Positions 1 to 9,348 of a stretch of DNA of 64,000 nt are shown here, piece by piece. The stretch's first letter is position 1. Each line of letters opens with the position of its first letter. The DNA comes from Lewinella sp. 4G2. GTDB lineage: Bacteria > Bacteroidota > Bacteroidia > Chitinophagales > Saprospiraceae. The translations under genes and the position numbers were made by a program. The notes beneath the pieces were generated by a model. It was not told where the DNA came from, made no database searches, and worked only from the letters and a program-made list of their open reading frames with translations. The stretch covers positions 1,116,001-1,180,000 of the forward strand of contig NZ_LVWJ02000014.1 in assembly GCF_001625015.1 (NCBI RefSeq), given 5' to 3'.

Positions 1-46
1 TTTGATTGCGGGTTCCCTTTGAGGATGCGTAACCATTCCTCAAGTC

Positions 47-559
47 ATGACCATCACAGAATTTACCCAGCTCGGCGAGCAGTATTTACCGGCAATGGAG
101 GCCCAGGCCCTGCGCTTGACCAATGATCCACACCGCGCAAAGGATCTGCTGCAGGAGGCGGCTTACTCGGCTTACAAAAACCGCCAGCAATTTCGGCCCG
201 GCACCAGTTTTCTGGCCTGGGCCCAGGCGATCATTCGCAACACATTTTTCAGCAGCTATCGCCAGCAAAAGCGGCGGGGTGATCTGCTGAAAGCGACGCC
301 CATCCACGACAGTTGGAGTACCCGCGAGGTAACGTACAACCCGGCCGAAGGAACCATGGGCGCTGAAAAGATCATGGAACTGGTGCAGGGACTACCCGTC
401 ATCTTTCGCCACCCTTTTTTGCTCCACTACGAAGGGGTCAAGTACCGGGAGATTTCCCTGCGGCTCGGCATCCCCGTCGGGACGGCAAAAAGCAGGGTCT
501 TTACCGCCCGGCAGATCCTGAAGAAGCAAATTGATGCACTCTACCGGATTGCAGGTTAG
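47..559 (+). CDS. ECF-type RNA polymerase sigma factor
   Basis: A 170-residue sigma-70 family factor of ECF size. Region 2 lies at about residues 20-80, with the typical DLLQEA and AYKNRQQF helices and an FLAWAQAIIRN segment. Region 4 lies at about 110-160, where YREISLRLGIPVGTAKSR forms the helix-turn-helix that would read the -35 element. It would direct core RNA polymerase to a small set of promoters. The stop lies about 60 bp before an efflux adaptor gene on the same strand, so co-transcription and control of the efflux genes is possible but inferred. No anti-sigma gene is adjacent. The family is clear; the regulon is unknown. Confidence 0.9.
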   Translation: MTITEFTQLGEQYLPAMEAQALRLTNDPHRAKDLLQEAAYSAYKNRQQFRPGTSFLAWAQAIIRNTFFSSYRQQKRRGDLLKATPIHDSWSTREVTYNPAEGTMGAEKIMELVQGLPVIFRHPFLLHYEGVKYREISLRLGIPVGTAKSRVFTARQILKKQIDALYRIAG

Positions 560-619
560 AATATGGCTTAGTCCGGCCCCTTTGCGTCCTTCCACTACTC
601 CACTTTATATCCCATTTTC

Positions 620-1753
620 ATGCGTAACCTTCTTATTCTCGGCCCAATTCGCGGCCTTATTTTCTGCCTATTTCTTGGCTTCTTCGCTTGTAGTGGAGAC
701 GAGGGGTCCGACGCCTCCGTGACCACGGATGCTGCACCCCCAACTTCCCCCGCACCCGCGGCCGCGCCCGCTAAATCCTACCCTACTGAAACCGTCACCT
801 TGCGTACGGTGAAACGGCCGATCAGTCTGACCGGGCGCGTGGTGCCCCTTCAGGAAGCCGTCGTCAGTAGCCAGGTGCCGGGTATCGTGCTGCCCACCGA
901 TAAACTGCTCCAGGAAGGGAAATACTACGCAAAGGGGGAGGTGATGGTACGGATCGACAACGAAACGCTGCGCCTGGGGCTGAAGGCCGACCGCGCCCAG
1001 CTCGCCACCGCCATCGTGCCCTTACTCTCCGATCTGAGCATTGACTACGCCGATGAATACCCCGCCTGGGAAGGCTTCGTCAATAGCATTAAAGCCGACC
1101 AATCGCTACCCGCCATGCCCGGCATTGAAAGCCAAAAACTGCGGTACTTCATCAGCTCGCGGGGGATACCCGGACAGTACTACGGCATTCAGGCCAAGGA
1201 GGCTACACTGGACGATTACACCGTTCGCGCCCCCTTCAGCGGGCGCTTGACGATGGCCGCCGTCGACCCCGGCAGCTACGTCAACCCGGGCCAGCCACTG
1301 GCGAAGATCAGCCGCACGGACGTATACGAAGTGAAGGCCAGTCTCCCCGCAGCTGCCGTGCCCAAAGTTGCGACCGGCCAACGGGTGCAACTCCGCTCCC
1401 GTAATCTAAGCAGGGAATTCACCGGGACGATCAACCGCTTCGGTACGGCCATTGATCCGCAGACCCAGTCGGTCATCGCTTACGTCCGCCTGGCGGGTAA
1501 GGACCTCCGGAGCGGCCTCTACCTCGAAGGGGAACTCCCCGGCGACGAACTGGCCGACGTGGCCGTCCTACCCCGCGAGGCCCTGAATCGGGATAACTCC
1601 GTCTACGTAATTACCGATGGGAAGGTGGCCTCCAAGACCGTCGAGGTCGCGGCCATCGAAAGCGACAAGGTCTACCTGCGCGGTCTGCTGGACGGTGATC
1701 GGGTAATCGTACAAACCGCCGAATCCTCCATCATTGGTACGCGGGCAAAATAG
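620..1753 (+). CDS. RND efflux periplasmic adaptor (HlyD/AcrA family lipoprotein)
   Basis: A 377-residue membrane-fusion protein linking an inner-membrane RND pump to an outer-membrane channel. The N-terminus is a lipoprotein signal with lipobox FFAC (Cys24), followed by a Pro/Ala linker (APAAAPA) encoded by a variant of the window's 18-bp repeat motif. The biotinyl-lipoyl half-motifs follow (VVSSQVPGIV and DYTVRAPFSGRL), then a beta-barrel (about residues 235-310) and a membrane-proximal domain. The alpha-hairpin between the lipoyl halves is short. The pump gene follows 68 bp downstream on the same strand, so the two form one transport unit. The substrate cannot be told from sequence. Confidence 0.92.
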   Translation: MRNLLILGPIRGLIFCLFLGFFACSGDEGSDASVTTDAAPPTSPAPAAAPAKSYPTETVTLRTVKRPISLTGRVVPLQEAVVSSQVPGIVLPTDKLLQEGKYYAKGEVMVRIDNETLRLGLKADRAQLATAIVPLLSDLSIDYADEYPAWEGFVNSIKADQSLPAMPGIESQKLRYFISSRGIPGQYYGIQAKEATLDDYTVRAPFSGRLTMAAVDPGSYVNPGQPLAKISRTDVYEVKASLPAAAVPKVATGQRVQLRSRNLSREFTGTINRFGTAIDPQTQSVIAYVRLAGKDLRSGLYLEGELPGDELADVAVLPREALNRDNSVYVITDGKVASKTVEVAAIESDKVYLRGLLDGDRVIVQTAESSIIGTRAK

Positions 1754-1821
1754 TCCTCCCGCCCTACCCTTTTATTTATTCTCCCTTGTCATTTCCCGGC
1801 ATCACCGGGTAAGTCACCATT

Positions 1822-4800
1822 ATGCGTAAGCTCATCAAGTTCTTCATCGAACACCCAACCATCGTCAACCTTTGTGTCCTCCTCATCGTCGGCCTCGGCG
1901 CCATGACGCTGTTGCAGACCGACACGAGTTACCTGCCCAAAGCCAAGGTGCGATTCATCGACGTGGCGGTCGTTTACCCCGGTGCCACGCCCGAGCAAGT
2001 CGAAGAAGGGATCATCCTCAAACTCGAGGAGGAGCTGGAAGGCTTGGAGGGGATCGACCGCATCAGCAGCGCTTCCTCACCGAGCCTGGGTACCGTCGCC
2101 ATCGAACTGCTGGAGTCCGCCGACGAGGACGTAGCCCTCAGCCTCGTCAAGAACGCGGTGGATAAGATCAACACCTTCCCGCGTGGTAGCGAGCCGCCGA
2201 TTGTGGACAAGCGCGACGTAAAGGACCTCGCCATGGCCGTCGCTGTTACCGGAGACGTCAGCCTGCAAACGAAAAAGGACGTGGCCGACGAGATCGAAAA
2301 GGACCTGCTGAACCTACCGGGTATTTCGGACATCGTGATGAGCGGCGCACCCGAGCAGGAAATTGAGATCAGCGTAGCCGAAAGCCAGCTGCGCGCTTAC
2401 GGCCTGACCTTCGGGGAAGTCGCCGCCGCAGTCAGTAGCACGAACCTCGAAACCTTTGGCGGGGAGATCAAAACCGGCACCCGCAACATCAACATCAAGG
2501 CTGACGATAAGGGCTACTTCGCCCGCGACCTACAAAACCTGATCGTCCGGACCAACCCCGACGGAAGCGTGATCTTCCTGCGCGACGTCGCTACCGTGCG
2601 TGACCAGTTCAAGGACCAACCGGGTAAGCGCTACCTGAGTGAGGAGGAATCCATCGTGCTCAACGTATTCGCGATGGGCAACGAAAATATCCTGACCAAC
2701 GCCGACGCGACACTGGCTTACGTCAATGATTTCAACGCTAGCCGCGAGGGCGTTCAGCTCACCATCGTTGAAGATGGCAGCGAAACCGTGCGAGAGAACA
2801 TCGATACGATGACCAATAACGGCATCGCCGGGTTCGTCCTCGTACTGCTCGTCCTCGCTCTTTTTCTGGATAAGTACCTCGCTTTCTGGGTGGCGCTTAA
2901 GATTCCGGTGGCCATCATCGGTATGTTTTTACTGTCCGGTATTCAGGACCTGACGATCAACGTAGTATCGCTTTTTGCCTTCGTGATCGTCCTTGGTATT
3001 CTGGTCGACGACGGCGTAGTGATTGGGGAAAACATCTTTCAGTGGGCGAAGAAAAAGGGAATTACCCCCGCTCAGGCCGCGCTGGAGGGGACGATGGAGA
3101 TGGTCACGCCGGTACTGATCTCGCTGGGGACGACGGCTACCGCCTTCTCCATGTTCTTGTTTTTGCCCACCCAGACCGGGGAGTTTTTTGGGGAGATGGC
3201 CTTCGTGGTGATCGCGGTACTCGTCATTGCGGTGCTCGACACCTTTTTCTTTCTTCCCGCCCACCTGGCGCATTCCCGGGCGCTGCGTAAGGATAACACG
3301 CCCAGCCGGGTCGAGCGTTGGTTCAATAATTCGGTCGAATGGGTCAACGTCCATCTTTACCAGCCGACCTTTCGCTTCTTCGTTACAAAGTGGAAGTTGA
3401 TGCCTTACGCTACCGTACTCGTGTTCTTCGGGCTACTCATCTCCGCCTTCGGGCTGATGGGTAGTGGGGTGGTTGGCTTCACCTTTTTCCCCAACCTGGA
3501 CGATAAGGCCGTCTTCATTGAGCTGGATATGCCACCCGGAACGCCGGTGGAAGTGACGACCGAAAAGCTCCTTCTCATTCAGGATGCGGCGGAGAAAGCC
3601 AACGTCAAACTGAGGGAAACCTACGGTAAGGACATGATCCGCTACGTCGAAACCATCACCGGCCCCCGGGCCAACCAGGGTAAGCTGCGGGTGACCTACG
3701 TCAGCTCCGAGCAGCGCGACATCAGTAGTTTTGAGCTTACCGAGGCCATCCGTGACGAAGCCCCGGACATTCCGGAAGCAACCGGCCTGGTGTACGGCAT
3801 CGGGGCGACCAACGCCGTATTCGGCAAGCCGGTTTCCGTCGCCCTACGGGGTAAGGACCTGGGCCAATTACGCGCCGCCCGCGACGAACTCAAGGCCAGT
3901 ATGCTTACTCGGGATGACATTAAGGACGTCTCCGATACCGACCAGACGGGCGTCCAGGAGGCCATTGTTCGCCTCAACCCCGCCGGGGAGCGGCTGGGGC
4001 TCACGGCGGGTTCCGTCATGAATCAGATCCGGGCGGCGTTCTTCGGGGTTGAAGCCCAGCGTCTGCAGCGAGGCGATGAGGAGATCGAGGTCTGGTTGCG
4101 CTACCCCCGTGACGGGCGCCAGAGTGAGGCCCAACTGGCGGACATGCGCATCAACGCTCCCGGCGGTGGGAGTTACCCCCTCAGTGAGGTGGCTTATTTT
4201 GAGTATGGGACGGCCAATCAGGTCATCAACCGGCTGGCCGGCGAACGGGAGATTCGGGTTGAGGCCAACGTCGCCAACCCACTCGTCTCGGCCCCCGCCG
4301 TTATCGGAGCGCTGGAAGGTGGGCCACTGGCGGCCATTAGCGAAAAGTACCCGACGGTCGCCTATTCCGCCGAGGGGCAGAGCCGCGAAAGCGCCAAGAT
4401 GGGCGAAGGGGCCGGCCTGGTTTTTCCGGTCATCATGATCGTGATGTTGGCGCTGATCGTACTGGCTTTCAACAGTTTCAGCCAGGCGTTGATCACCTTT
4501 TCTTTGTACCCTTTTGCCTTCATTGGCGTCATCCTGGGCCACTGGATCCAGGGAGAGGCGCTCAATGTATTTTCCATCATCGGCACCATTGCGCTGATCG
4601 GCGTATTCACAAATAATAGCTTGGTGCTGGTCTCGACGCTCAACCAATTGCTGGAAGAGGGGATGGACTTTTTCGCAGCGGTGCGCGAGGCTACCGCCAG
4701 TCGTTTCCGGCCCATTTTACTGACGACGGTGACTACCGTAGCTGGCCTGGCGCCACTGTTGGCCAGTAATTCCCTGGGGGCGCAGTTCCTCAAGGGGCCG

Positions 4801-6330
4801 GCCATCGCGATGGCGTACGGGCTCAGTTTTGGGCTACTTAACGTCCTTTTCTTGCTCCCGGCGCTGCTCGTCATCCTCAACGGTGGCCGTCGGCTCATGA
4901 AACGGATCAAGACCCTCAACAAGGTAAAAGCTACCCCGGAGCAAGTCGAGCCGGCGGTACGCGCGAAGGCTTTCCGCCTCAATTTACCGGCTACTGCCAT
5001 CGTGGGCGCTGTCGCAGGTGCGATGTTGATGGGGGGAGGAACCGGGTTAAGTGCCCAGTCCGTTGCCCCGACGCTGAGTCTTACGGAGGCAACCACCCTG
5101 GCCTTGGCGAACAACCCCCGCTTGAAATCCCTGGGCTACGACCGGGAGTTGAGCCGCAATAACGTGAACCCGGCGGTGGCGGGGATCGGCCCGCAGATCA
5201 TCCTGAAGGGGCAGGCACTGATCGGTTACGGCGACACCCGCGTGGAAACCGTCAACCTCGGCCCTCCCGGCAGCGAAAATCCACCCTTGGAGTTGAATGG
5301 GTTTCGTAGTGGGATCATCGTCCAACCCGAGGCCAACTGGTTGGTCTACGACGGTGGGGCCGGGCGCGCCCGCCTGGAACAACTCCGGTTGGTGGATGGG
5401 GCGACCGCGCTCGCTATCGAAAACGCGAGGGAAGAGACCGTTGCCCGGGTGACCCGTACCTATCTGGCCGCGGCGCGGCTCCAAACCCAGTTAGTACTTA
5501 CCGCCGAAAACATCGAACTCAGTCAGGATCGGCTTACCCGTGCTTTACGCGATGAAAGCTACGGGCAGAGTAATAGCTTGCGTAGTCTTCAGGCCCGGGT
5601 TGACCTCAGTACGGACAGCGCGGCCTACCGTAACCTCTCGCTCGAGGTCGCCAATCTCAAACGCGCGCTCAACCAGCAGCTGGGGCGAGATCCCGAAACC
5701 GCGCTGGCTTTCCAACCTCCCCGGAACCTGCGCCCGCGCCCGCTTCCTTTTGATAGCCTGATGGTCGAGCTAATCGCCAATAACGAAAACCTGGCCCAGG
5801 CGCGGCAACGCATCAAACTAAGTGAACAAGGATTGGCGCTGACGGAAACGGCCCGCAAACCCCAGATCCAACTCTACGCCAACGCCAACTACCTCAACCA
5901 GCGTGATGACGCCAACTTCCTGCTGCAGAACCGGAATTTTGGGGCCGAAGCCGGGGCCAGGGTCAGTTATACCCTCTTTGACGGCGGCCTACGGACCATC
6001 AAAGCACAGAACGCCCGGATTGAACTGGAGCAGAGCCAGGTGAACCGCGATAACACGGAATTGGAACTGAGGACCTTGCTGCGCCAGGCCCACGCGACGT
6101 ACGATAACAGCCGCGCCCAACTCGCCTACGAGCAAGCCAATTTGCCCGTATTCGAAGCGAACTTCAACAAAACGAGAACGGATTACCGCAATGGCCAGGC
6201 CGACGCCACGGTGCTGCGCGCCGCCCAGCTTAATCTGAACGCCGCCAAAACCCGCATCGCCCTTGAACGCTTTTCCGTCCTCCAAGCCGAGGTAGAATTG
6301 CTGCGTCTGACTGGTGGTTTAGTTCGTTGA
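1822..6330 (+). CDS. RND efflux permease fused to TolC-like outer-membrane channel
   Basis: One open frame of 1502 codons holds two proteins normally encoded separately. Residues 1 to about 1035 are a full RND permease (HAE/AcrB type) with two sets of membrane helices and two large periplasmic loops. The proton-relay pair Asp396-Asp397 sits in LVDDGVVIGEN. After a basic linker (about 1030-1055), a hydrophobic stretch ends in LSAQS and looks like a signal peptide with possible cleavage after Ala1078. Residues 1079-1502 are an outer-membrane efflux protein with the two repeated TolC halves (starting LSLTEATTLALANNPR). With the upstream adaptor this supplies a complete tripartite pump. RND-TolC fusions are known among Bacteroidota metal pumps; this one has a multidrug-type permease. 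Confidence 0.92.
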   Translation: MRKLIKFFIEHPTIVNLCVLLIVGLGAMTLLQTDTSYLPKAKVRFIDVAVVYPGATPEQVEEGIILKLEEELEGLEGIDRISSASSPSLGTVAIELLESADEDVALSLVKNAVDKINTFPRGSEPPIVDKRDVKDLAMAVAVTGDVSLQTKKDVADEIEKDLLNLPGISDIVMSGAPEQEIEISVAESQLRAYGLTFGEVAAAVSSTNLETFGGEIKTGTRNINIKADDKGYFARDLQNLIVRTNPDGSVIFLRDVATVRDQFKDQPGKRYLSEEESIVLNVFAMGNENILTNADATLAYVNDFNASREGVQLTIVEDGSETVRENIDTMTNNGIAGFVLVLLVLALFLDKYLAFWVALKIPVAIIGMFLLSGIQDLTINVVSLFAFVIVLGILVDDGVVIGENIFQWAKKKGITPAQAALEGTMEMVTPVLISLGTTATAFSMFLFLPTQTGEFFGEMAFVVIAVLVIAVLDTFFFLPAHLAHSRALRKDNTPSRVERWFNNSVEWVNVHLYQPTFRFFVTKWKLMPYATVLVFFGLLISAFGLMGSGVVGFTFFPNLDDKAVFIELDMPPGTPVEVTTEKLLLIQDAAEKANVKLRETYGKDMIRYVETITGPRANQGKLRVTYVSSEQRDISSFELTEAIRDEAPDIPEATGLVYGIGATNAVFGKPVSVALRGKDLGQLRAARDELKASMLTRDDIKDVSDTDQTGVQEAIVRLNPAGERLGLTAGSVMNQIRAAFFGVEAQRLQRGDEEIEVWLRYPRDGRQSEAQLADMRINAPGGGSYPLSEVAYFEYGTANQVINRLAGEREIRVEANVANPLVSAPAVIGALEGGPLAAISEKYPTVAYSAEGQSRESAKMGEGAGLVFPVIMIVMLALIVLAFNSFSQALITFSLYPFAFIGVILGHWIQGEALNVFSIIGTIALIGVFTNNSLVLVSTLNQLLEEGMDFFAAVREATASRFRPILLTTVTTVAGLAPLLASNSLGAQFLKGPAIAMAYGLSFGLLNVLFLLPALLVILNGGRRLMKRIKTLNKVKATPEQVEPAVRAKAFRLNLPATAIVGAVAGAMLMGGGTGLSAQSVAPTLSLTEATTLALANNPRLKSLGYDRELSRNNVNPAVAGIGPQIILKGQALIGYGDTRVETVNLGPPGSENPPLELNGFRSGIIVQPEANWLVYDGGAGRARLEQLRLVDGATALAIENAREETVARVTRTYLAAARLQTQLVLTAENIELSQDRLTRALRDESYGQSNSLRSLQARVDLSTDSAAYRNLSLEVANLKRALNQQLGRDPETALAFQPPRNLRPRPLPFDSLMVELIANNENLAQARQRIKLSEQGLALTETARKPQIQLYANANYLNQRDDANFLLQNRNFGAEAGARVSYTLFDGGLRTIKAQNARIELEQSQVNRDNTELELRTLLRQAHATYDNSRAQLAYEQANLPVFEANFNKTRTDYRNGQADATVLRAAQLNLNAAKTRIALERFSVLQAEVELLRLTGGLVR

Positions 6331-6428
6331 AAAATCAAACTCGATATAGAAAGAATGAAATAATTAAATGTGCCTGCAGCAGTAGGTGGCAAGACCCCCT
6401 TTTCGAGTAGGGTTTATGCTTTTAAATA

Positions 6429-7202
6429 TTACCCATGAAGTAATCTGCTCAACTTCCTTTTCATTCTATCCAATAAAGTCTTTTTTGGCGCCGCAATCGG
6501 GGTGCGATCAATCGGGAAGGGAAGGGGTGTTCTGTCCACCCCGGCGGGGCGGGGGTCCTCGAAGGTGTAGCCAAATTGAGTAATATCCTGGGCGTAAATA
6601 TTGGCTACGAGTTGGGCGGTCTCCGGGGCGTAGTAATAGTAGTAGGGCTTACGCTTGCTTCGGTTGAGGTGAGGGATTTCTAAATCCGTTCGCCGTGGCC
6701 GATCCTTGGGGTAGTGGATACTTTCCATGATGGTTTCTACGCTCGATTGGTAATCTTCAAACCGAGCGATGTAGTCCACCATTAGTTTGCCCCGTTCATC
6801 GTTGAGGAATAGGTGCTGCGCCTGCCAATGGACGTGCGGTGTTCGTTGAATCAGTTGCAGGTATTCGCGAAAAGAAACCTGGTCGTCGCAGCCCAAGAAT
6901 TGTTGGAGATCCGGGCGTTTGAAGAGGTAGAGATACTGGGAAACAGTACGGTCCCACGGATTACGGACCATGGAAAAAGTGTAGAAGTCTCGATAGGTGT
7001 CCACCCCAACGGCCTTCCGCACGTTGGTCGCAAAGAGATGTTGCAGAGCGCCAGTTTGGTAGGCATTGTGGTGGGGGTGGGTGAAACCCATCCAGAGGTT
7101 GTCTACCGTTCGTTCTTCCTTATTCCAGATCAATCGCTCAATGCTGGCCCCTCCGTTTTTAGGGATATGGATAAAAATGCAGCGATGAGGGTGGGAGATC
7201 AT
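6429..7202 (-). CDS. Sulfotransferase family 2 protein
   Basis: A 257-residue cytosolic enzyme expected to transfer sulfate from PAPS to a glycan. HIPKNGGASIE near residue 12 matches the 5'-phosphosulfate-binding loop, and MVRNPWDRTVSQYLYL near residue 79 matches the 3'-phosphate-binding loop of carbohydrate sulfotransferases (Sulfotransfer_2). The length is normal for bacterial members. It is the last of three minus-strand genes (fucosyltransferase-like, sulfotransferase, this gene) that probably form an operon; the gap to the preceding gene is about 60 bp. The context suggests modification of a surface polysaccharide, but the acceptor is unknown. Confidence 0.85.
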   Translation of the reverse strand: MISHPHRCIFIHIPKNGGASIERLIWNKEERTVDNLWMGFTHPHHNAYQTGALQHLFATNVRKAVGVDTYRDFYTFSMVRNPWDRTVSQYLYLFKRPDLQQFLGCDDQVSFREYLQLIQRTPHVHWQAQHLFLNDERGKLMVDYIARFEDYQSSVETIMESIHYPKDRPRRTDLEIPHLNRSKRKPYYYYYAPETAQLVANIYAQDITQFGYTFEDPRPAGVDRTPLPFPIDRTPIAAPKKTLLDRMKRKLSRLLHG

Positions 7203-7263
7203 GAGTTAAGTGGTTAGGCACTTTGGTTTGCGGTAGTGGTCAAACTAGAACGTAGTATGAATT

Positions 7264-7998
7264 TTAATACCCAAATTGGTCCAGTAGGTCATTCACCCTT
7301 GGCTCATTTTCAATTAATGAAAGTAATTCATCATTCTTTCTATCGATTGGGGCCGGTTGCACCCGCAGGCTTTTGATGCGGTCGCTGCCGTCGTCTTCTT
7401 TGAAGGTCCATTCCTCACTCCTTTTTTGGTAGGTATCCGTTCCTTCCGTTCTCCGGCTGCCGATGAATTGGTATAAACGCTGGGTTTCGGCGATAGGATC
7501 CTCCGTCAATTCCTCGTAGCGGACGATCGTGGTGTGGGGCATCCCGACCAAACGGTGAGTTAGGATGGATTCGTAGGTAGGTAGCCAGTACTCGTAGAGT
7601 AATCGGTGGTAGTTCCACCGTTCCCAAAAGTCCGGTTGAAGGGCGGCGTACATTTTACCCGTGGAGATCAGGGTTTCGTAGGGGTGGCGAATCAATAAAA
7701 TGACCTGATGCTCCCCCACCGGCGGTATGGTAGGGTAATTCTTTTCGCCAGCCCAGGAAGGCTTCTTTAATACGAGGATCGGTTTATCCGAGAGGGCCTT
7801 AAGTTGCCAGGCAGTGAAATGGTGGTAATAGTGAAAGGGGACTTCCGAGAGGTGGCTTACGTCCGGCGCTACGGCCAGGAGAGCTTTTAGCAGGGTGGAG
7901 CCCGAACGCTGCGCGGAGGCGATGAAGACAAATTGCTTCTTCGACATTAGCCGGCCGGGATAGCGGAGGGCACTGAGCGCGGTGACGGGTCTCTTCAT
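7264..7998 (-). CDS. PAPS-dependent sulfotransferase
   Basis: A 244-residue sulfotransferase. ASAQRSGSTLLKALL (near residue 27) is the 5'-phosphosulfate loop and ILLIRHPYETLISTGKM the 3'-phosphate loop. The first ATG overlaps the stop of the upstream gene as ATGA, which supports this start and translational coupling; an internal ATG at MSKKQ (residue 18) is a weaker alternative. Spacing and orientation place it in an operon with the fucosyltransferase-like gene before it and the family 2 sulfotransferase after it. The acceptor is unknown; a cell-surface sugar is the simplest inference from the neighbours. Confidence 0.85.
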   Translation of the reverse strand: MKRPVTALSALRYPGRLMSKKQFVFIASAQRSGSTLLKALLAVAPDVSHLSEVPFHYYHHFTAWQLKALSDKPILVLKKPSWAGEKNYPTIPPVGEHQVILLIRHPYETLISTGKMYAALQPDFWERWNYHRLLYEYWLPTYESILTHRLVGMPHTTIVRYEELTEDPIAETQRLYQFIGSRRTEGTDTYQKRSEEWTFKEDDGSDRIKSLRVQPAPIDRKNDELLSLIENEPRVNDLLDQFGY

Positions 7999-8933
7999 AA
8001 GTGGCGGCGAAGTTCGTCAACGTCAAACTCACCACTGGCGTCCGTAGCCAGGTAGGGCCAATCGGGTAGATCGTTCAGATGCCGATGGGGGTGGTAAATG
8101 CTCGGCCGATCTCCCCGAAAGAAGATCGCCTCGGTGGAAAAGGAACTATTGCAGGAGACCAGGACGTCCGCCGCCACGAAAGCTTTAAAGATGCCTTCAA
8201 TCTCCGCCTCGTCCGGTTGGCGGCGGTTGCAACCCAGGTACAGGGTCACTCCCTCCAATCCGGTGAAGGCTTCCACGATGTCTTCGGAATTTCTCTCTTC
8301 GGTATAGATGTTCAACTCAACGGCGCGGCCTCCAGCTGCCGCTTGTATTTGTCGGTAGATGGTGAGGAAGTATTCCATTGGGAACATGTAACGGACGTTG
8401 TAGGGGTCCGCAAAGTGCTCAGGATATTGCTCCCGGTTATAATCTCCACCCCGGCTGATGTGCATGGCTACCCGGAGGGGATCTCCTGGCTGACGCGTTG
8501 GCAACGGCCCGTGTTTAGCGGCGTACCTGGCCGTGGTTTCCTGTACGATCTCTCCGAAAATGTCCCGATCAATCAAACCTTCCCGCTGCCAGGCGATCGT
8601 TTGGTGGGGGTGTAGCCGACAGGCTTTTTCGAGACGGATGAACCCACTGCCCTCCGCGGGTTGCAGGATGGGGTCGAAGGTGGCCCGGAAGGTATCGTAA
8701 TCGGTAAACCCATCCCAGTAGGGGCCGGCGACCGGTTTAGCGCCAATACCCAGTTTCCTTTGGAAGAATGGGAGTGGGGTTTCTCCTTCACCAATCCCGA
8801 AAAACTCCAGGTAGGGATAGGGCGTATGGCGGTACTCCAGCCCGTAGAGCTTGGCAATGGCTCGGGCACCGAAATGGTCCTTCAGCTGGTGGCCGTGAAA
8901 ACCACCGGAGTTGTGGCGGATGGTGTAGTGCAT
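7995..8933 (-). CDS. Fucosyltransferase-like glycosyltransferase (putative)
   Basis: A 312-residue protein with no signal peptide or membrane helix. VAMHISRGGDY near residue 155 resembles the HxRRGDY donor-binding motif of alpha-1,2/alpha-1,6 fucosyltransferases (GT11/NodZ-like). LVSCNSSFSTEAIFF near residue 260 resembles the conserved SNSTFSWW-type motif that follows it in those enzymes. I infer a GDP-sugar glycosyltransferase of GT-B fold; the similarity is motif-level only. It heads a three-gene minus-strand cluster with two sulfotransferases and shares a 4-base ATGA overlap with the next gene, which fits synthesis of a sulfated glycan. Confidence 0.55.
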   Translation of the reverse strand: MHYTIRHNSGGFHGHQLKDHFGARAIAKLYGLEYRHTPYPYLEFFGIGEGETPLPFFQRKLGIGAKPVAGPYWDGFTDYDTFRATFDPILQPAEGSGFIRLEKACRLHPHQTIAWQREGLIDRDIFGEIVQETTARYAAKHGPLPTRQPGDPLRVAMHISRGGDYNREQYPEHFADPYNVRYMFPMEYFLTIYRQIQAAAGGRAVELNIYTEERNSEDIVEAFTGLEGVTLYLGCNRRQPDEAEIEGIFKAFVAADVLVSCNSSFSTEAIFFRGDRPSIYHPHRHLNDLPDWPYLATDASGEFDVDELRRHL

Positions 8934-9348
8934 CGACGATTCTTTGCGGAGGGTTTAGCGCGCTGGCTGCCCATCGCTTCGGTTGGCTAGCAAGGTACCG
9001 TAAAGGCTACGAAAGGTGGACGGATAGTCGGGTTTCGGTGGTCCTGATTTATGCATAGTTATTCATTGCCAATGCCTATTCAATAAATGCTCGCGATGCG
9101 GTATAAATTGATCATTACCCGCAGGAAGGTCCTTATCACTCTAAGAATAAAAGGTCAACTTCACCTGGTAGCTTTATTAGTGGGGACGGACTATTCCTTA
9201 TGGGATGGCCATAGTCCCACAAGGTTTAGGTAATTCTTATTTGCGGGCAGCCCCCCTCCCCAAGTGCACCTTGTTCCATTCCCCGGCATCCTGCGGCAGC
9301 GCCCTTGTGCTGACAACAATTGCCAGTATTTTTTTGGGTATAAGCTAA
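8934..9348. other. Intergenic region without a recognised gene
   Basis: About 415 bp between two minus-strand genes. It is AT-richer than its surroundings around 9040-9230, as expected for an upstream control region of the glycan cluster. A partial copy of the window's GC-rich motif (CCTGCGGCAGCGCCC) lies at 9290-9304. No tRNA-like fold and no convincing coding frame were seen. Confidence 0.5.

Noticed and set aside
4900-5080. Frameshift or missed stop joining two separate genes
   Set aside because: The frame is continuous over the junction with a plausible basic linker and normal codon use. Fusion is the simpler reading, although an error cannot be excluded without reads.
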